DNA of 64,000 bases from Citrobacter sp. Awk 4. GTDB taxonomy: Bacteria > Pseudomonadota > Gammaproteobacteria > Enterobacterales > Enterobacteriaceae. The notes under the pieces are model-generated. The model worked only from the letters and a program-made list of their open reading frames with translations, did not search any database and was not told the origin of the DNA. This document shows positions 38,703 to 55,007 of the stretch, in pieces. Location: NCBI RefSeq assembly GCF_028069725.1, contig NZ_JANEWG010000001.1:62001-126000 (forward strand), in the 5' to 3' direction. Made by a program: the position numbers and the translations under genes. Every line of letters begins with the position of its first letter. The first letter of the stretch is position 1.

Positions 38703-40088
38703 ATGAACGACGCACAACTTCGGGCCTTGTGCCAGCGCCATCAGGCCATACTCATCAGTGTGGATAGCGATACTGTCCATATCGCTGTGGTCGATTCGCC
38801 CTCTCAGGAATTGTTGGATGCTCTGCGGTTCGCAACGCAAAAACGGATCGATCTCGTGTGCTGGACCCAACAACAAATGGAAAGCCATCTGCACCAACCT
38901 CGCCAGGCGCCCTCGACAGCTATCCCGGAAAACAGCCTCACCGCTGCCGGATTGCTGCATCAGACCTTACAGGCGGCACTGGCAAAACGCGCCTCTGATA
39001 TTCACATTGAGCCGACTGAAAACCATTACCGAATCAGACTGCGCGTGGACGGCGTGCTACACGCCTTGCCGAACATTTCGTCAGACACGGGGACTGCGCT
39101 GACTGCAAGACTGAAAGTGCTGGGGAATCTGGACATTGCGGAACATCGCCTCCCACAGGATGGGCAGTTCACCATCGAATTAACCGGGAGCGCAGTCTCA
39201 TTTCGCATCGCCACGCTTCCCTGTCGGGGCGGAGAGAAAGTGGTGCTCCGCCTGCTACACCAGGTCCATCAGGCGCTGGACATAAAAATGCTGGGGATGC
39301 AGGAACTCCAGTTAACCGAATTCATACAGGCGCTACAGCAACCACAGGGGCTGGTATTGGTCACAGGCCCGACCGGGAGCGGAAAAACCGTCACACTCTA
39401 CAGCGCATTGCAAACACGCAACATGCCAGACCTTAACCTCTGTAGCGTAGAAGATCCGGTCGAAATCCCCATTGAAGGTCTTAACCAGACACAAATTCAC
39501 CCTCGTGCGGGTCTCACCTTCCAGGGTGTATTACGTGCGTTGCTGCGCCAGGATCCCGATATCATCATGGTTGGGGAAATCCGCGACGGAGAAACGGCGG
39601 AAATTGCTATTAAAGCGGCGCAAACCGGCCATTTGGTGCTCTCTACGCTGCATACCAACTCAACCATTGAAACATTGGTCCGTTTGCAGCAAATGGGCGT
39701 GGCGCGCTGGATGCTTTCCTCTGCGCTGACGCTGGTGGTTGCACAGCGTCTGGTGCGAAAACTGTGCCCGCACTGTCGGCATATCACTGGAGATTCCATC
39801 GTACTCCCAGCCACACTATGGCCCACGTGGCTACCGCGCTGGCAGGCGCCCGGTTGCGAAAATTGTCACCACGGGTTTTATGGGCGCACGGCACTGTTCG
39901 AAGTTCTGCCCATAACGCCAGCGCTCAGGCAACTCATCGCTAATGGAACCGACATTGAAACACTTGAATCCCATGCTCAGCAGGCCGGTATGCGTTCGCT
40001 TTTTGCCAATGGCTGCCAGGCCGTTGAACAAGGATTAACAACATTTGAAGAGTTGATCCGTGTACTGGGTATGCCTCATGGTAGCTAA
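38703..40088 (+). CDS. hofB: HofB, type IV pilus assembly ATPase (GspE/PilB family)
   Basis: 461-residue hexameric ATPase that powers pilin polymerisation. Walker A GPTGSGKT near residue 221, the Asp box near 245, Walker B (DIIMVGEIRDGETA) near 285, His box near 310, and two CxxC pairs (LCPHC and CENC) of the structural zinc site near 355-385 are all present. It is shorter at the N-terminus than full GspE. hofC starts 11 bases before its stop. Confidence 0.95.
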   Translation: MNDAQLRALCQRHQAILISVDSDTVHIAVVDSPSQELLDALRFATQKRIDLVCWTQQQMESHLHQPRQAPSTAIPENSLTAAGLLHQTLQAALAKRASDIHIEPTENHYRIRLRVDGVLHALPNISSDTGTALTARLKVLGNLDIAEHRLPQDGQFTIELTGSAVSFRIATLPCRGGEKVVLRLLHQVHQALDIKMLGMQELQLTEFIQALQQPQGLVLVTGPTGSGKTVTLYSALQTRNMPDLNLCSVEDPVEIPIEGLNQTQIHPRAGLTFQGVLRALLRQDPDIIMVGEIRDGETAEIAIKAAQTGHLVLSTLHTNSTIETLVRLQQMGVARWMLSSALTLVVAQRLVRKLCPHCRHITGDSIVLPATLWPTWLPRWQAPGCENCHHGFYGRTALFEVLPITPALRQLIANGTDIETLESHAQQAGMRSLFANGCQAVEQGLTTFEELIRVLGMPHGS

Positions 40089-41277
40089 ACAACTCTGGCG
40101 TTGGCAGGGCCTTAACGACGAAGGCGTCTGTGCAGACGGCACGTTGTGGGCTGAAAACCGGGTATTACTGCTTATCGCTCTGGCACAGCAGCACATTACA
40201 CCGCTTCGTGTCAGGCGTATCGGCGTGAAAACCGCACAATGGCGTGCAGAGAAAACGGCAGAACTTATCTACCAGCTGGCAACACTCCTCAAAGCAGGAT
40301 TGACACTTTCTGAAGGGCTAACATTACTTGCCGGGCAACATCCCAGTGGGCAATGGCGAGCATTGTTACATGTTCTGGCTCACGACCTGGAACAGGGAAT
40401 ACCGTTTTCCAGCGCGCTGTCGCAATGGTCAAATGTCTTTCCCCCGCTCTATCAGGCGATGATTCGTACTGGAGAACTAACAGGTAAGCTTGATGAATGC
40501 TGTTTTGAACTCGCTCGCCAGCAGAAGGCGCAGCAGCTACTTACGGAAAAAGTGAAAAAAGCACTGCGCTATCCCAACATCATTTTAACCATGGCGGTAC
40601 TGGTCGTTCTCGCCATGCTGCACTTTGTTCTGCCGGAATTTGCTGCCATCTATAAAACGTTCAATACACCACTACCCACGTTGACGCGAGGGGTTATGAC
40701 ATTCGCTGATTTTACGGCGTCCTCAGGATGGCTACTGACATTGCTTTGCATCGTGTTAGCGATAGCAAATACGATGCTACGACGAAAACCATCCTGGCAG
40801 ATCGTGCGCCAGCGCCTTCTGCTTCGAACCCCGGTGATTGGTCGTCTGGCGCGGGGGCAGAAACTCACTCAAATATTTACCATTCTGGCGCTGACGCAAA
40901 GTGCGGGTATCACGTTTTTACAAGGACTGGAGAGCGTAAGAGAAACGATAGTATGCCCCTGGTGGTCGCAACAGCTGCTGCAAATACAGAACGACATTAC
41001 CGCAGGGCACCCCATCTGGCTGGCGTTCAAAAATGCCGGAGAATTTAGTCCTTTATGTCTGCAACTGGTGAGAACCGGAGAAGCCTCTGGATCGCTGGAT
41101 ACGATGCTGCATAACCTTGCCCGACATCACAGTGAAAATACGCTCTCGCTGGCAGATAACCTGGCGGCACTGCTGGAACCCACGCTGTTGGTGGTAACCG
41201 GGTTAATTATAGGAACGCTGGTGGTGGCAATGTATTTGCCTATTTTCCATCTCGGGGATGCAATGAGTGGAGGGTAG
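40078..41277 (+). CDS. hofC: HofC, type IV pilus inner-membrane platform protein (GspF/PilC family)
   Basis: 399 residues. The start at 40078 (MVAKQLWRW) matches E. coli HofC and overlaps hofB by 11 bases. It contains two T2SSF repeats (QLATLLKAGLTLSEGL near 66 and TILALTQSAGITFLQGL near 270) separated by membrane segments, with a third helix at the C-terminus (LLVVTGLIIGTLVVAMYLPIF). It works with HofB to assemble PpdD pili. Confidence 0.95.
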   Translation: MVAKQLWRWQGLNDEGVCADGTLWAENRVLLLIALAQQHITPLRVRRIGVKTAQWRAEKTAELIYQLATLLKAGLTLSEGLTLLAGQHPSGQWRALLHVLAHDLEQGIPFSSALSQWSNVFPPLYQAMIRTGELTGKLDECCFELARQQKAQQLLTEKVKKALRYPNIILTMAVLVVLAMLHFVLPEFAAIYKTFNTPLPTLTRGVMTFADFTASSGWLLTLLCIVLAIANTMLRRKPSWQIVRQRLLLRTPVIGRLARGQKLTQIFTILALTQSAGITFLQGLESVRETIVCPWWSQQLLQIQNDITAGHPIWLAFKNAGEFSPLCLQLVRTGEASGSLDTMLHNLARHHSENTLSLADNLAALLEPTLLVVTGLIIGTLVVAMYLPIFHLGDAMSGG

Positions 41278-41283
41278 TGCGAA

Positions 41284-41307
41284 GCTGGCGCGGAACACCG
41301 CGCCAGC
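41284..41307. terminator. Hairpin between convergent hofC and guaC
   Basis: GCTGGCGCGG pairs perfectly with CCGCGCCAGC around AACA. The U-run is missing on both sides, so it may act as a bidirectional roadblock or mRNA end cap. Confidence 0.55.
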
Positions 41308-41315
41308 ACAAGCGA

Positions 41316-42359
41316 TTACAGGCTATTGAAAACGCGGTTTTCTTGTTCCTGAACGCGAATAAAGGTGGTGCGCTTGGTCAGCTCTTTCAGACGGGATGCC
41401 CCAACATAAGTACAGGCAGAACGCAAACCGCCAAGGATATCACGCGCGGTGTTTTCAACCGGACCACGCAGCGGCAGCTTAACGGTTTTCCCCTCTGCGG
41501 CACGGTATTGCGCAACGCCACCTACGTGGCGAGTCATTGCAGACTCTGAGCTCATACCGTAGAACAGCATGAACTTCTCGCCGTTCTCTTCAACAATTCT
41601 CCCGCCGCTTTCTTCATGACCCGCCAGCATTCCGCCCAGCATCACAAAGTCCGCGCCACCGCCAAAGGCTTTGGCAACATCGCCTGGCATCGTACAACCG
41701 CCATCGCTGACAATCATGCCGCCCAGACCATGTGCCGCATCAGCACATTCAATCACAGCAGAAAGCTGCGGATAGCCAACGCCAGTTTTCACACGGGTGG
41801 TGCATACAGAGCCAGGGCCAATCCCGACCTTCACGATATCCGCGCCGGAAAGCACCAGTTCTTCACACATTTCACCGGTGACCACATTACCTGCACAGAT
41901 GGTTTTTGTTGGCCATGCTTCACGCGCTTTCGCCACAAACTGTACGAAATGTTCAGAGTAACCGTTTGCCACATCAATACAGACAAAGTTCAGCGCCGGG
42001 TTCAGGGCCAGAATCTGTTTCGTTTTTTCAAAATCAGCATCAGAAGTCCCGGTAGAGACCATCACGTGCTTAATCACATCTGCAGATGCTTCGCTGACAA
42101 ACGCGCTCCAGTCTTCAACGGAGTAGTGCTTGTGGACAGCGGTCAGAATATCGAAAGAGGCCAAAGCGGCAGCCATCGAAAATGTGCCAACGGTGTCCAT
42201 ATTCGCCGCAATAACCGGGACGCCAGACCAGGTCTGACCGGAGTGTTTAAAGGTAAATTCACGTTCCAGTTCAACATCGGAACGACTTTTGAGAGTAGAA
42301 CGCTTAGGGCGGATAAGAACGTCTTTGAAACCTAATTTCAGATCTTCTTCGATACGCAT
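41316..42359 (-). CDS. guaC: GMP reductase
   Basis: NADPH-dependent deamination of GMP to IMP, rebalancing purine pools. The 347-residue TIM barrel of the IMPDH/GMPR family has the catalytic cysteine in GPGSVCTTR near residue 186 and the phosphate-site [16 protein letters not shown] near 220. It lacks the CBS domains of IMP dehydrogenase. Transcribed leftward, divergent from coaE. Confidence 0.97.
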   Translation of the reverse strand: MRIEEDLKLGFKDVLIRPKRSTLKSRSDVELEREFTFKHSGQTWSGVPVIAANMDTVGTFSMAAALASFDILTAVHKHYSVEDWSAFVSEASADVIKHVMVSTGTSDADFEKTKQILALNPALNFVCIDVANGYSEHFVQFVAKAREAWPTKTICAGNVVTGEMCEELVLSGADIVKVGIGPGSVCTTRVKTGVGYPQLSAVIECADAAHGLGGMIVSDGGCTMPGDVAKAFGGGADFVMLGGMLAGHEESGGRIVEENGEKFMLFYGMSSESAMTRHVGGVAQYRAAEGKTVKLPLRGPVENTARDILGGLRSACTYVGASRLKELTKRTTFIRVQEQENRVFNSL

Positions 42360-42585
42360 GTGCGGATTCCTGGGGTTAATGGCTATGAGAATGAGAGCAC
42401 AACTCCAGTGACGCTATCATACGCACTAATCATGGCTTCGCAAGACTGCGAAATTCTCTTTTTTTACGCTACAATCCCATAAATTTACCTGGCGAACAGT
42501 GGGCAAACCCCGCAACAACCTCGCCTTCGCATGTTTAACTTTTAACCATTTGATTATCAAAATCAATTTCCCGGGATCAAATTAT

Positions 42586-43949
<1,364 letters not shown>

Positions 43950-43971
43950 GAAGTGAGTTTAAGGAGCGAAA

Positions 43972-44166
43972 ATGTCTGAACAAACCATCGTAAACTGCCC
44001 AACCTGCGGTAAAAATGTTGTCTGGGGCGAAATCAGTCCATTCCGTCCATTCTGTTCCAAACGCTGTCAGTTGATCGATTTAGGGGAATGGGCAGCCGAA
44101 GAAAAACGTATTCCCAGTTCAGGCGATCTGTCAGAGAGTGATGACTGGAGTGAAGAACAGCGGTAA
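43972..44166 (+). CDS. yacG: YacG, DNA gyrase inhibitor zinc protein
   Basis: 64-residue zinc-finger protein that binds GyrB and inhibits gyrase in E. coli. The four zinc cysteines are in NCPTCGK and FCSKRCQ. The C-terminal half is acidic. AAGGAG lies 7 bases before the ATG. Last gene of the coaE-zapD-yacG operon. Confidence 0.95.
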   Translation: MSEQTIVNCPTCGKNVVWGEISPFRPFCSKRCQLIDLGEWAAEEKRIPSSGDLSESDDWSEEQR

Positions 44167-44189
44167 ATCTGCTGCTGATCCGTCGGGCG

Positions 44190-44227
44190 GCGCTGCTGGA
44201 TGGCGACAGCGCCTTATCCGGCCTACG
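44190..44227. repeat. REP element between yacG and mutT
   Basis: GGATGGCGACAGCGCCTTAT followed by CCGGCCTAC forms the standard REP stem between these convergent genes. Confidence 0.8.
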
Positions 44228-44229
44228 GA

Positions 44230-44622
44230 CTATATATTCTGCTTTAACTTCGCAATCACGGGTTCATTTGCCGGTGGAAAATCTTTCGCATCCAGCTCGC
44301 TCTGGGCAATCCACTGACCGGGTTGTCCTTCCCTTCCCCACGGCTCCCCTTCCCAGCTTTCGACCAGCCAGAACCAGAGGGTGATATGCCGATCCGGGAA
44401 CTTGTATTCCAGCGTATCAAATAACGTCGCATCTTGAGGCGTAATACCGACCTCTTCCTGGAGTTCACGAATCAGCGCCTGTTCCGGCGTTTCGCCCAAC
44501 TCAATTTTCCCACCAGGAAATTCCAGTTTATTCGCCATATGGGCATCAGCGGCACGCTGGGTAATAAAAATTTCGTTCTGCGGGTTACGAATTATCCCGA
44601 CGGCGATTTGCAGAATCTTCAT
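44230..44622 (-). CDS. mutT: 8-oxo-dGTP diphosphatase MutT
   Basis: Removes mutagenic 8-oxo-dGTP from the nucleotide pool. The 130-residue Nudix protein has the box GGKIELGETPEQALIRELQE with EEVGI directly after it, near residues 37-60. It lies 59 bases after the secA stop on the same strand, as in the E. coli secM-secA-mutT unit, with a terminator between. Confidence 0.97.
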   Translation of the reverse strand: MKILQIAVGIIRNPQNEIFITQRAADAHMANKLEFPGGKIELGETPEQALIRELQEEVGITPQDATLFDTLEYKFPDRHITLWFWLVESWEGEPWGREGQPGQWIAQSELDAKDFPPANEPVIAKLKQNI

Positions 44623-44635
44623 TTTCTCTCGTCCA

Positions 44636-44662
44636 TAAAAAAGGCGCAGATATCTGCGCCTT
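44636..44662 (-). terminator. secA terminator
   Basis: The perfect palindrome AAGGCGCAGAT-ATCTGCGCCTT (44641-44662) is followed leftward by U6. It separates secA from mutT, so mutT expression needs read-through or its own promoter. Confidence 0.88.
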
Positions 44663-44681
44663 TATCGTTTTTATTCAGACC

Positions 44682-47387
44682 TTAGCTCAGACGACCATGG
44701 CACTGTTTGTATTTTTTACCGGAACCGCAAGGGCATGGATCGTTACGCCCCACTTTACGGTCGCCCGTTTGCGCAGCCAGCTCTTCTGCCACTGCGGAAT
44801 CATCACCTTTATGGCTAAGCTGTTGCATTTGCGCCAAACGCTCAGCTTCTTCACGACGCTGCTGTTCCATGGCTTCAACCTCTTCCGGCATGCGAACCTG
44901 AACTTTGCTCAGCGTACTGATCACTTCGTATTTCAGTGACTCCAGCATAGAAGCAAACATGGAGAAAGATTCACGTTTATATTCCTGCTTCGGATCTTTC
45001 TGCGCATAGCCACGCAGGTGGATACCCTGACGCAAGTAATCCATTGCCGCCAGGTGCTCTTTCCACAGCGAATCGAGCGTTTGCAGCATAACGCCCTTCT
45101 CGAAGTGGCGCATCATTTCTGCACCGACAACCTCTTCTTTGCGCTGATAAACTTCGATAGCATGCGCCAGGATACGTTCACGCAACGTTTCTTCGTGCAG
45201 TTCAGGCTCTTTATCCAGCCACTCTGAAATCGGCATGTCGAGATCAAAATCGTTTTTCAGGCGTTCCTGCAGCCCAGGGACATCCCACATCTCTTCCAGC
45301 GACTGCGGCGGAATATAGGCATCGATGGTGACTTTGAACACATCTTCGCGGATGCTGTTGATGGTTTCGCTTACGTCGGTCACATCCAGCAGTTCGTTAC
45401 GCTGGGTATAGATAGCACGACGCTGATCGTTCGCCACATCATCATATTCCAGCAGTTGCTTACGAATATCGAAGTTACGGCTTTCTACTTTACGCTGAGC
45501 GTTAGCAATCGCTTTGGTCACCCACGGGTGCTCAATGGCCTCACCCGGTTTCATGCCGAGTTTGCGCATCATTCCTGAAACACGGTCAGAGGCGAAAATA
45601 CGCATCAGCGCATCTTCCATCGACAGATAGAAACGGGAAGAACCGGCGTCGCCCTGACGACCAGAACGGCCACGAAGCTGGTTATCGATACGACGAGATT
45701 CGTGACGTTCGGTACCAATGATGTGTAAACCGCCCGATGCCAGCACCGCATCATGACGTACCTGCCAGTCTGCTTTAATCTTCGCAATCTGCTCCGGTGT
45801 TGGATTTTCCAGCTCAGCCACTTCAGCCTGCCAGCTCCCCCCCAGCACGATATCGGTACCACGACCCGCCATGTTAGTCGCGATGGTCACTGCCGCTGGG
45901 TAACCCGCTTGTGCAACGATCGCCGCTTCGTTGGCGTGGAATTTGGCGTTCAGAACGTTATGTTTGATACCCGCTTTCACCAGCTCGTTAGAAACCACCT
46001 CGGATTTCTCGATAGAGATAGTACCGACCAGCACTGGCTGACCATTCGCAGTACGCTCTTTGATATCGTCAATAATCGCCTGAATTTTTTCCGCTTCCGT
46101 CATGTAGACCAGGTCCGGCATGTCTTTACGGATCATTGGACGGTTGGTCGGAACCACAACGGTATCCAGCTTGTAGATAGAGCTAAATTCAAATGCTTCG
46201 GTATCTGCTGTACCGGTCATACCGGCCAGTTTCTCGTACAGACGGAAGTAGTTCTGGAAAGTAATGGAAGCCAGCGTCTGGTTTTCATTCTGGATATCCA
46301 CGCCTTCTTTTGCTTCAACGGCCTGGTGCAAACCGTCAGACCAGCGACGCCCCTGCATGGTACGACCGGTATGTTCGTCAACGATGATGACTTCGCCATC
46401 TTTCACGATGTAGTCGACGTCGCGGGTGAACAGCACGTGCGCGCGCAGCGCCGCGGTGACGTGGTGCATCAGCATAATGTTGCCCGGCGAGTACAACGAC
46501 TCACCTTCATCCATGATGCCTTCATTCACCAGCAGTTCTTCGATCAGCACCAGACCACGTTCGGTCAGGTTCACCTGACGGGCTTTCTCATCGACAGAGA
46601 AATGGCCTTCGCCCTGGAAAGTGTCGGAGTCTTCTTTCTCCTGGCGCACCAGGCGCGGAATGATTTTGTTCACTTTCTTATACATTTCCGAGCTGTCTTC
46701 AGCCGGACCAGAAATGATAAGCGGTGTACGTGCTTCATCGATCAGGATGGAGTCCACCTCATCCACCAGCGCGTAGTGCAGTTTACGCTGAACGCGTTCT
46801 TCAGGGCTGAACGCCATGTTGTCGCGCAGATAGTCAAAGCCGTATTCGTTGTTAGTACCGTAAGTGATGTCCGCCGCGTATGCTTCACGTTTTGCAGGCG
46901 CAGGCAGGCCAGACATGTTGATGCCGACGCTCATACCGAGGAATTCAAACAGTGGGCGGTTATTTTCGGCGTCACGCTGTGCCAGGTAGTCGTTCACGGT
47001 CACCACATGCACACCTTTACCGCTTAATGCGTTCAGGTAGGCAGGCAGCGTTGCGGTCAGGGTTTTACCTTCACCGGTACGCATTTCCGCGATGCAGCGA
47101 TCGTTAAGAACCATGCCGCCTAACAACTGAACGTCAAAGTGGCGCATCCCGAAGACACGTTTACTGGCTTCACGGACGACCGCAAAGGCTTCCGGAATCA
47201 GGCTTTCCAGAGTTTCGCCTTTTTCCAGACGTGCACGAAACTCTGCCGTTTTCGCTTTCAGTTCGTCATCGGAGAGTTTTTCCATCTCCGGTTCCATGGC
47301 ATTAATCACGCCGACCACTTTGCGCATGCGACGTAACGTACGATCGTTACGACTACCGAATACTTTCGTTAATAATTTGATTAGCAT
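44682..47387 (-). CDS. secA: Preprotein translocase ATPase SecA
   Basis: Motor that drives unfolded precursors through SecYEG. It has 901 residues, the E. coli length. Walker A MRTGEGKT is near residue 102, [15 protein letters not shown] near 209 is the DEAD-like box, and [10 protein letters not shown] near 503 and GRSGRQGD near 573 belong to the second motor domain. The C-terminal zinc motif [13 protein letters not shown] binds SecB. Translation is tuned by SecM just upstream. Confidence 0.98.
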   Translation of the reverse strand: MLIKLLTKVFGSRNDRTLRRMRKVVGVINAMEPEMEKLSDDELKAKTAEFRARLEKGETLESLIPEAFAVVREASKRVFGMRHFDVQLLGGMVLNDRCIAEMRTGEGKTLTATLPAYLNALSGKGVHVVTVNDYLAQRDAENNRPLFEFLGMSVGINMSGLPAPAKREAYAADITYGTNNEYGFDYLRDNMAFSPEERVQRKLHYALVDEVDSILIDEARTPLIISGPAEDSSEMYKKVNKIIPRLVRQEKEDSDTFQGEGHFSVDEKARQVNLTERGLVLIEELLVNEGIMDEGESLYSPGNIMLMHHVTAALRAHVLFTRDVDYIVKDGEVIIVDEHTGRTMQGRRWSDGLHQAVEAKEGVDIQNENQTLASITFQNYFRLYEKLAGMTGTADTEAFEFSSIYKLDTVVVPTNRPMIRKDMPDLVYMTEAEKIQAIIDDIKERTANGQPVLVGTISIEKSEVVSNELVKAGIKHNVLNAKFHANEAAIVAQAGYPAAVTIATNMAGRGTDIVLGGSWQAEVAELENPTPEQIAKIKADWQVRHDAVLASGGLHIIGTERHESRRIDNQLRGRSGRQGDAGSSRFYLSMEDALMRIFASDRVSGMMRKLGMKPGEAIEHPWVTKAIANAQRKVESRNFDIRKQLLEYDDVANDQRRAIYTQRNELLDVTDVSETINSIREDVFKVTIDAYIPPQSLEEMWDVPGLQERLKNDFDLDMPISEWLDKEPELHEETLRERILAHAIEVYQRKEEVVGAEMMRHFEKGVMLQTLDSLWKEHLAAMDYLRQGIHLRGYAQKDPKQEYKRESFSMFASMLESLKYEVISTLSKVQVRMPEEVEAMEQQRREEAERLAQMQQLSHKGDDSAVAEELAAQTGDRKVGRNDPCPCGSGKKYKQCHGRLS

Positions 47388-47452
47388 AATAATAAAATCT
47401 CAAACGCCCCGCGAAGCGAAGTCATAAAAATGAATTAAAGGTTTTTTTGTTG

Positions 47453-47959
47453 TTAGCTGAGGCGTTGAGGACCGGCACGTATTCCTTGCGCCTGGCTAAT
47501 CCAGACGGAAACGTTAAATACAGCCTGAGGCGTAAAATGGGCGTACGCCAGATGACGCACGATTTCAGGCGGCTGGCCTTCCTGAGTCAGCATAGCGCTG
47601 AGCGTATTCAGTAAAGCAAGATGATGCGCCTGAAGCGGTAACGGTTCTTCAGCAACGGGTAGCGCTTGCGGCGCCATTGCGAAGGAAAGATGGCGAATAA
47701 CCGTCCGAATCGCATGCTGGTGCCAGTAATCGACGGTAAAATTCGGACGGCGGTTGGTCGCTTCCAGCAACGCAAGCTGGCTAAAATTTACTTTCGCAGA
47801 TTGATCGTGATTGCTGGCTGTCGCTTTTGCTGGCGTATTAGGCTCGGCAGCGTTACTGAGAGCGGGCAGACCAAAACTCGCCGCGACCATCCCCAATAAG
47901 AGATGCGGCCAGAAGTACCGTCTGCCTAACTGTCGCCAGCGCGTCAGTATTCCACTCAC
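47453..47959 (-). CDS. secM: Secretion monitor SecM (arrest peptide)
   Basis: Periplasm-targeted leader protein that stalls its own ribosome when secretion is slow, unmasking the secA ribosome site. GTG start at 47959 as in E. coli. The 168 residues carry a long signal sequence (about 1-37, ending NAAEP). The arrest motif near 148-164 keeps Phe, WI, and GIRAGP at the required spacing: [17 protein letters not shown]. The E. coli STP between Phe and Val is NVS here. The 65-base spacer to secA holds the regulatory stem. Confidence 0.97.
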   Translation of the reverse strand: MSGILTRWRQLGRRYFWPHLLLGMVAASFGLPALSNAAEPNTPAKATASNHDQSAKVNFSQLALLEATNRRPNFTVDYWHQHAIRTVIRHLSFAMAPQALPVAEEPLPLQAHHLALLNTLSAMLTQEGQPPEIVRHLAYAHFTPQAVFNVSVWISQAQGIRAGPQRLS

Positions 47960-48164
47960 GTCATTGCCACCTTAAAAGCCCGATAATCGAGTTTATGCTT
48001 TCTAAACGTTATTTTTGCGCACAAATCTTATCACTAATACCGCTGTACTACAGCAGGAATGACAAAAAGCTAAGGGTAAAAATGCTTAAGAAAGCAGCGA
48101 ACGCGCTGCATTTCGATTCAGCAACACATAAAAATCGCATCAGAAAAAATGGCGGGCACGCTAC

Positions 48165-48217
48165 AAAAAAAAACGACTGGCTTACCTGGCCGGAGAGAGT
48201 GCCAGATTAACCAGTCG
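48165..48217 (-). terminator. Terminator at the end of the dcw-lpxC transcript
   Basis: Read leftward, CGACTGG pairs with CCAGTCG, with an inner CTGGC/GCCAG stem, and is followed by nine U. It starts about 25 bases past the lpxC stop and isolates secM from dcw transcription. Confidence 0.9.
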
Positions 48218-48241
48218 AATTTATGCGACAGGGTGTGTCGT

Positions 48242-49180
<939 letters not shown>

Positions 49181-49259
49181 CTATCCAACCGAAGTGTACT
49201 ATACATTCGGCGGGCCAGTTTAGCACAAAGAGCCACGATACCCAAATTCCAGCTAATTC

Positions 49260-50411
49260 TTAGTCAGCTTGCTTGCGCAGGAACGCAGGGATATCGAGAT
49301 AATCCGGCTCTTTAGTGGTTTGCGGCGTGTTGTCGTTCACCACTTTAGCGACCGGTTTTTGCTCTTGCGTTAACGGCGCCATGCCGTGCTGCTGGTAGCG
49401 ATCCATCACTGGCTGCTGCACCTGCTTATTGGTGACCAGGGTGATTTCCGGACGTTTGTCCATACCAATTCCAGTGGCAACAACGGTAACGCGCAGTTCG
49501 TCATTCATATCCGGGTCAAGAGACGTACCGATAACCACGGTTGCATTATCCGAAGCAAATGCACGGATGGTGTTACCCACGGTTTCAAACTCATCCAGAC
49601 GCAGATCGAAGCCCGCCGTAATGTTGACCAGTACGCCGCGAGCGCCAGACAGGTCGATATCTTCCAGCAGCGGAGAAGAGATAGCCATTTCAGCCGCTTC
49701 TTCCGCACGGTCTTCACCGCTCGCCACGCCGGAACCCATCATCGCATAGCCCATTTCGGACATCACGGTGCGTACGTCTGCAAAGTCGACGTTCATCAGG
49801 CCGGGACGGGTGATCAGCTCTGCGATACCCTGTACCGCGCCTTTCAGCACGTCGTTTGCTGCGCCAAATGCGTCCAGCAGGGAGATACCGCGCCCCAGCA
49901 CTTTCAGCAGTTTGTCGTTCGGGATAGTGATCAGAGAGTCCACATGTTTGGACAGCTCAGTAATACCCTGCTCCGCAAATGCCATACGCTTCTTGCCTTC
50001 AAAATTGAAAGGCTTAGTCACGACAGCGACGGTCAGAATACCTAAATCTTTTGCGACTTCAGCAACCACTGGCGCTGCACCGGTACCGGTACCGCCACCC
50101 ATGCCTGCTGCAATAAACACCATGTCTGCCCCGTCAAGCGCTGCACGCAGTGCTTCACGATCTTCGTCAGCCGCATTGCGACCCACTTCCGGGTTTGCCC
50201 CCGCCCCCAGACCTTTGGTAATACCGCTACCGATCTGAATGGTCTGGCCAACAGCAGTTTTACGCAACGCCTGAGCGTCGGTATTGACTGCGAAGAATTC
50301 AACACCTTCAATGCGCTCGCGCACCATGTGTTCAACGGCATTACCGCCGCCGCCGCCGACGCCGATGACTTTAATCACCGCGTCGTTGGTCAGTTCCATA
50401 GGTTCAAACAT
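49260..50411 (-). CDS. ftsZ: Cell division GTPase FtsZ
   Basis: Tubulin homologue that forms the Z ring. The 383 residues contain [10 protein letters not shown] near 105 (tubulin signature), the T7-loop region [11 protein letters not shown] near 207 and the C-terminal peptide [14 protein letters not shown] that binds FtsA, ZipA and ZapD. The linker is glutamine-rich. It lies 61 bases after ftsA. Confidence 0.98.
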   Translation of the reverse strand: MFEPMELTNDAVIKVIGVGGGGGNAVEHMVRERIEGVEFFAVNTDAQALRKTAVGQTIQIGSGITKGLGAGANPEVGRNAADEDREALRAALDGADMVFIAAGMGGGTGTGAAPVVAEVAKDLGILTVAVVTKPFNFEGKKRMAFAEQGITELSKHVDSLITIPNDKLLKVLGRGISLLDAFGAANDVLKGAVQGIAELITRPGLMNVDFADVRTVMSEMGYAMMGSGVASGEDRAEEAAEMAISSPLLEDIDLSGARGVLVNITAGFDLRLDEFETVGNTIRAFASDNATVVIGTSLDPDMNDELRVTVVATGIGMDKRPEITLVTNKQVQQPVMDRYQQHGMAPLTQEQKPVAKVVNDNTPQTTKEPDYLDIPAFLRKQAD

Positions 50412-50472
50412 AGTTTCTCTCCGTTTTGTGCCTGTCGCCTGAGACCGTTAATCTTCTCCGGTCTCATAAAAA

Positions 50473-51735
50473 TTAAAACTCTTTTCGCAGCCAGCTATTA
50501 AGTCGCTTGATCCACGAGCCAACTGAAGCCGTAACACGTTTTTCTACTTCTGCTTCACCACTCAAATGGGACTCTTTCCCGTAGTGAAGCAACCCCACCG
50601 CCGTTGAATAATACGGCTCCTGAGCATAATCCGTCAGTCCGGTGATATTCAACGGCGCACCAATACGCACCTGCGTATGGAACACGCGCTGGGCGCAGGC
50701 TGCAAGACCTTCAATTTGCGCCGCACCACCGGTTAACACAATCCCCGCCGCCAGATGATGTTTCACACCTTGCTGGCGAAGCTGTTCTTGTAATTGCAGT
50801 ATCTCTTCGTTGACCAGATTGAGCAGTTCGGTATAACGCGGCTCAATGACCTCTGCGAGCGTCTGACGCTGCAGACTGCGCGGCGGTCGACCACCCACGC
50901 TGGGTACTTCCACGCTCTCGTCTTTCCCAACGATGGAGCCTAACGCACACCCGTGGCGCACCTTAATGGCTTCGGCGTCGCTCGGCGGCGTACCAAAGGC
51001 ATAGGCGATATCACTGGTCACTACGTTCCCTGCGTAAGGTATTACTTTGGTATGGCGCAACGCCCCGCCAGTATAAACGGCGATATCCATTGTACCACCA
51101 CCAATATCCACTACGCAGACGCCCAATTCACGTTCATCTTCCGTCAACACGGAATAACTGGCTGCCAGTCCCGCAAATATCAATTGGTCAACTTTCAGAC
51201 CACAACGTTCCACGGCCTTAACAATGTTTTTCGCCATATCGTTGTGGCACGTAATCAAATGCACTTTTGCCTGCATGCGCACGCCGGAAAGACCGACAGG
51301 ATTTTTGATGCCTTCCTGGTAGTCAATCGCGTACTCTTGCGGAATAACGTGCAGAACACGATGTTCGTCACGAACACGAACCGACTTTGCGGTGTGCACT
51401 ACGTTTTCCACATCTTCCTGCGTCACTTCCTCTTCGGAGATCGGCACCATGCCGATTTCATTCTGACAGCTAATATGCTTCCCAGAAAGCGCCAGATACA
51501 CCGAGGAGATCTGGCAATCCGCCATCAGTTCAGCCTGGTCAATGGCGCGCTGTACGCACTTTACCACTGACTCAAGGTCGTTCACTCCGCCTTTATCCAT
51601 ACCGCGCGACGGGCAACTGCCCACGCCAATGATATTGACTATACCATCGGGCAGAACTTCCCCTACTAAAGCGGCTACCTTCGCGGTGCCAATCTCCAGT
51701 CCAACTACCAGTTTTCTGTCCGTCGCCTTGATCAT
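50473..51735 (-). CDS. ftsA: Cell division protein FtsA
   Basis: Actin-like protein that tethers FtsZ to the membrane. The 420 residues show the nucleotide-binding [15 protein letters not shown] near the N-terminus and [14 protein letters not shown] near 205, and end in the amphipathic membrane helix [14 protein letters not shown]. Its start overlaps the ftsQ stop by 4 bases. Confidence 0.98.
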   Translation of the reverse strand: MIKATDRKLVVGLEIGTAKVAALVGEVLPDGIVNIIGVGSCPSRGMDKGGVNDLESVVKCVQRAIDQAELMADCQISSVYLALSGKHISCQNEIGMVPISEEEVTQEDVENVVHTAKSVRVRDEHRVLHVIPQEYAIDYQEGIKNPVGLSGVRMQAKVHLITCHNDMAKNIVKAVERCGLKVDQLIFAGLAASYSVLTEDERELGVCVVDIGGGTMDIAVYTGGALRHTKVIPYAGNVVTSDIAYAFGTPPSDAEAIKVRHGCALGSIVGKDESVEVPSVGGRPPRSLQRQTLAEVIEPRYTELLNLVNEEILQLQEQLRQQGVKHHLAAGIVLTGGAAQIEGLAACAQRVFHTQVRIGAPLNITGLTDYAQEPYYSTAVGLLHYGKESHLSGEAEVEKRVTASVGSWIKRLNSWLRKEF

Positions 51736-52562
51736 TGTTGTTCTGCCTGTGCCTGATTCTGTTGCTGATTAGATTCCTCAGGAGGTAAGGGAACCCACCC
51801 TACTGCCGCTCCTGAGTCATAACGCAAATCAACGTAGCTAATCCGTTTGCCATCGGTTTGCGCCTGCTGCTGTAAAACCGGATAAAGTTCTACAAAGCGA
51901 GCCAAACGTTTCATGGTGTCGCCCCGACCCAGATTGAGCTTAATATCGTTATTCAGCGTCAACTGCCAGGAACGACGAGCGGTCATTGCCGCTTCCTTCA
52001 GGGTGAATCTATCCTTAGCCAGCACCTGCCCCATTTCACGGTACCCTTGCAACACTTCACTCGCGCTGCCTTCCGGTCCGTACAACATGGGTAAAACCTG
52101 CTTGCTGGTCCGATCGGTTGGCACACTGAAGGCATTACCTTCCGCATCCACCATATGCTGATCATTCCAACGCGCAATCGGCACATATTCAACCAGATGA
52201 ATCTTCAATTCATCAGGCCACTGTTTTCTGACACTCGCCTGTTTAATCCACGGCAAACGTTCAATCTGACTCTGAATGATGTTCACGTCCTGGGTCATAA
52301 AGGTTCCAGGCGCCCCGAGAGCCAGAATTGACTGTCGGATATCATCATTGCGCGTGTAATGCCGATCGCCGGTCAGCACCAGTTTCGACAAGGGTAAACG
52401 TTGAGCGTCTTCCATCCAGCCCAACACCACCCAGCCGCTGACAAACACGGTACACAACACTGTCAGCAGGAAAAGAATACCTGCAAGACGCGTTCCATTA
52501 CTGCGGCGTGAAGATGAGAGCTCTTCTTCACTGTTTCGCGTGTTCAGTGCAGCCTGCGACAT
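51732..52562 (-). CDS. ftsQ: Cell division protein FtsQ
   Basis: Bitopic divisome protein that binds FtsL-FtsB. 276 residues: short cytoplasmic N-terminus, one membrane helix (about 26-48, [21 protein letters not shown]), the POTRA domain from about 57, then a beta domain. The tail is glutamine-rich. It begins one base after the ddlB stop and overlaps ftsA. Confidence 0.97.
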   Translation of the reverse strand: MSQAALNTRNSEEELSSSRRSNGTRLAGILFLLTVLCTVFVSGWVVLGWMEDAQRLPLSKLVLTGDRHYTRNDDIRQSILALGAPGTFMTQDVNIIQSQIERLPWIKQASVRKQWPDELKIHLVEYVPIARWNDQHMVDAEGNAFSVPTDRTSKQVLPMLYGPEGSASEVLQGYREMGQVLAKDRFTLKEAAMTARRSWQLTLNNDIKLNLGRGDTMKRLARFVELYPVLQQQAQTDGKRISYVDLRYDSGAAVGWVPLPPEESNQQQNQAQAEQQ

Positions 52563-52563
52563 A

Positions 52564-54952
<2,389 letters not shown>

Positions 54953-55007
54953 TCTTTACGCCATTAACTTCGAAATTTCATGCGATGCAAAAAAGGCACC
55001 GCCACAA

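Noticed and set aside
45753-47027. A 424-codon open frame opposite secA
   Set aside because: Shadow of secA; the opposite strand is the conserved SecA motor.
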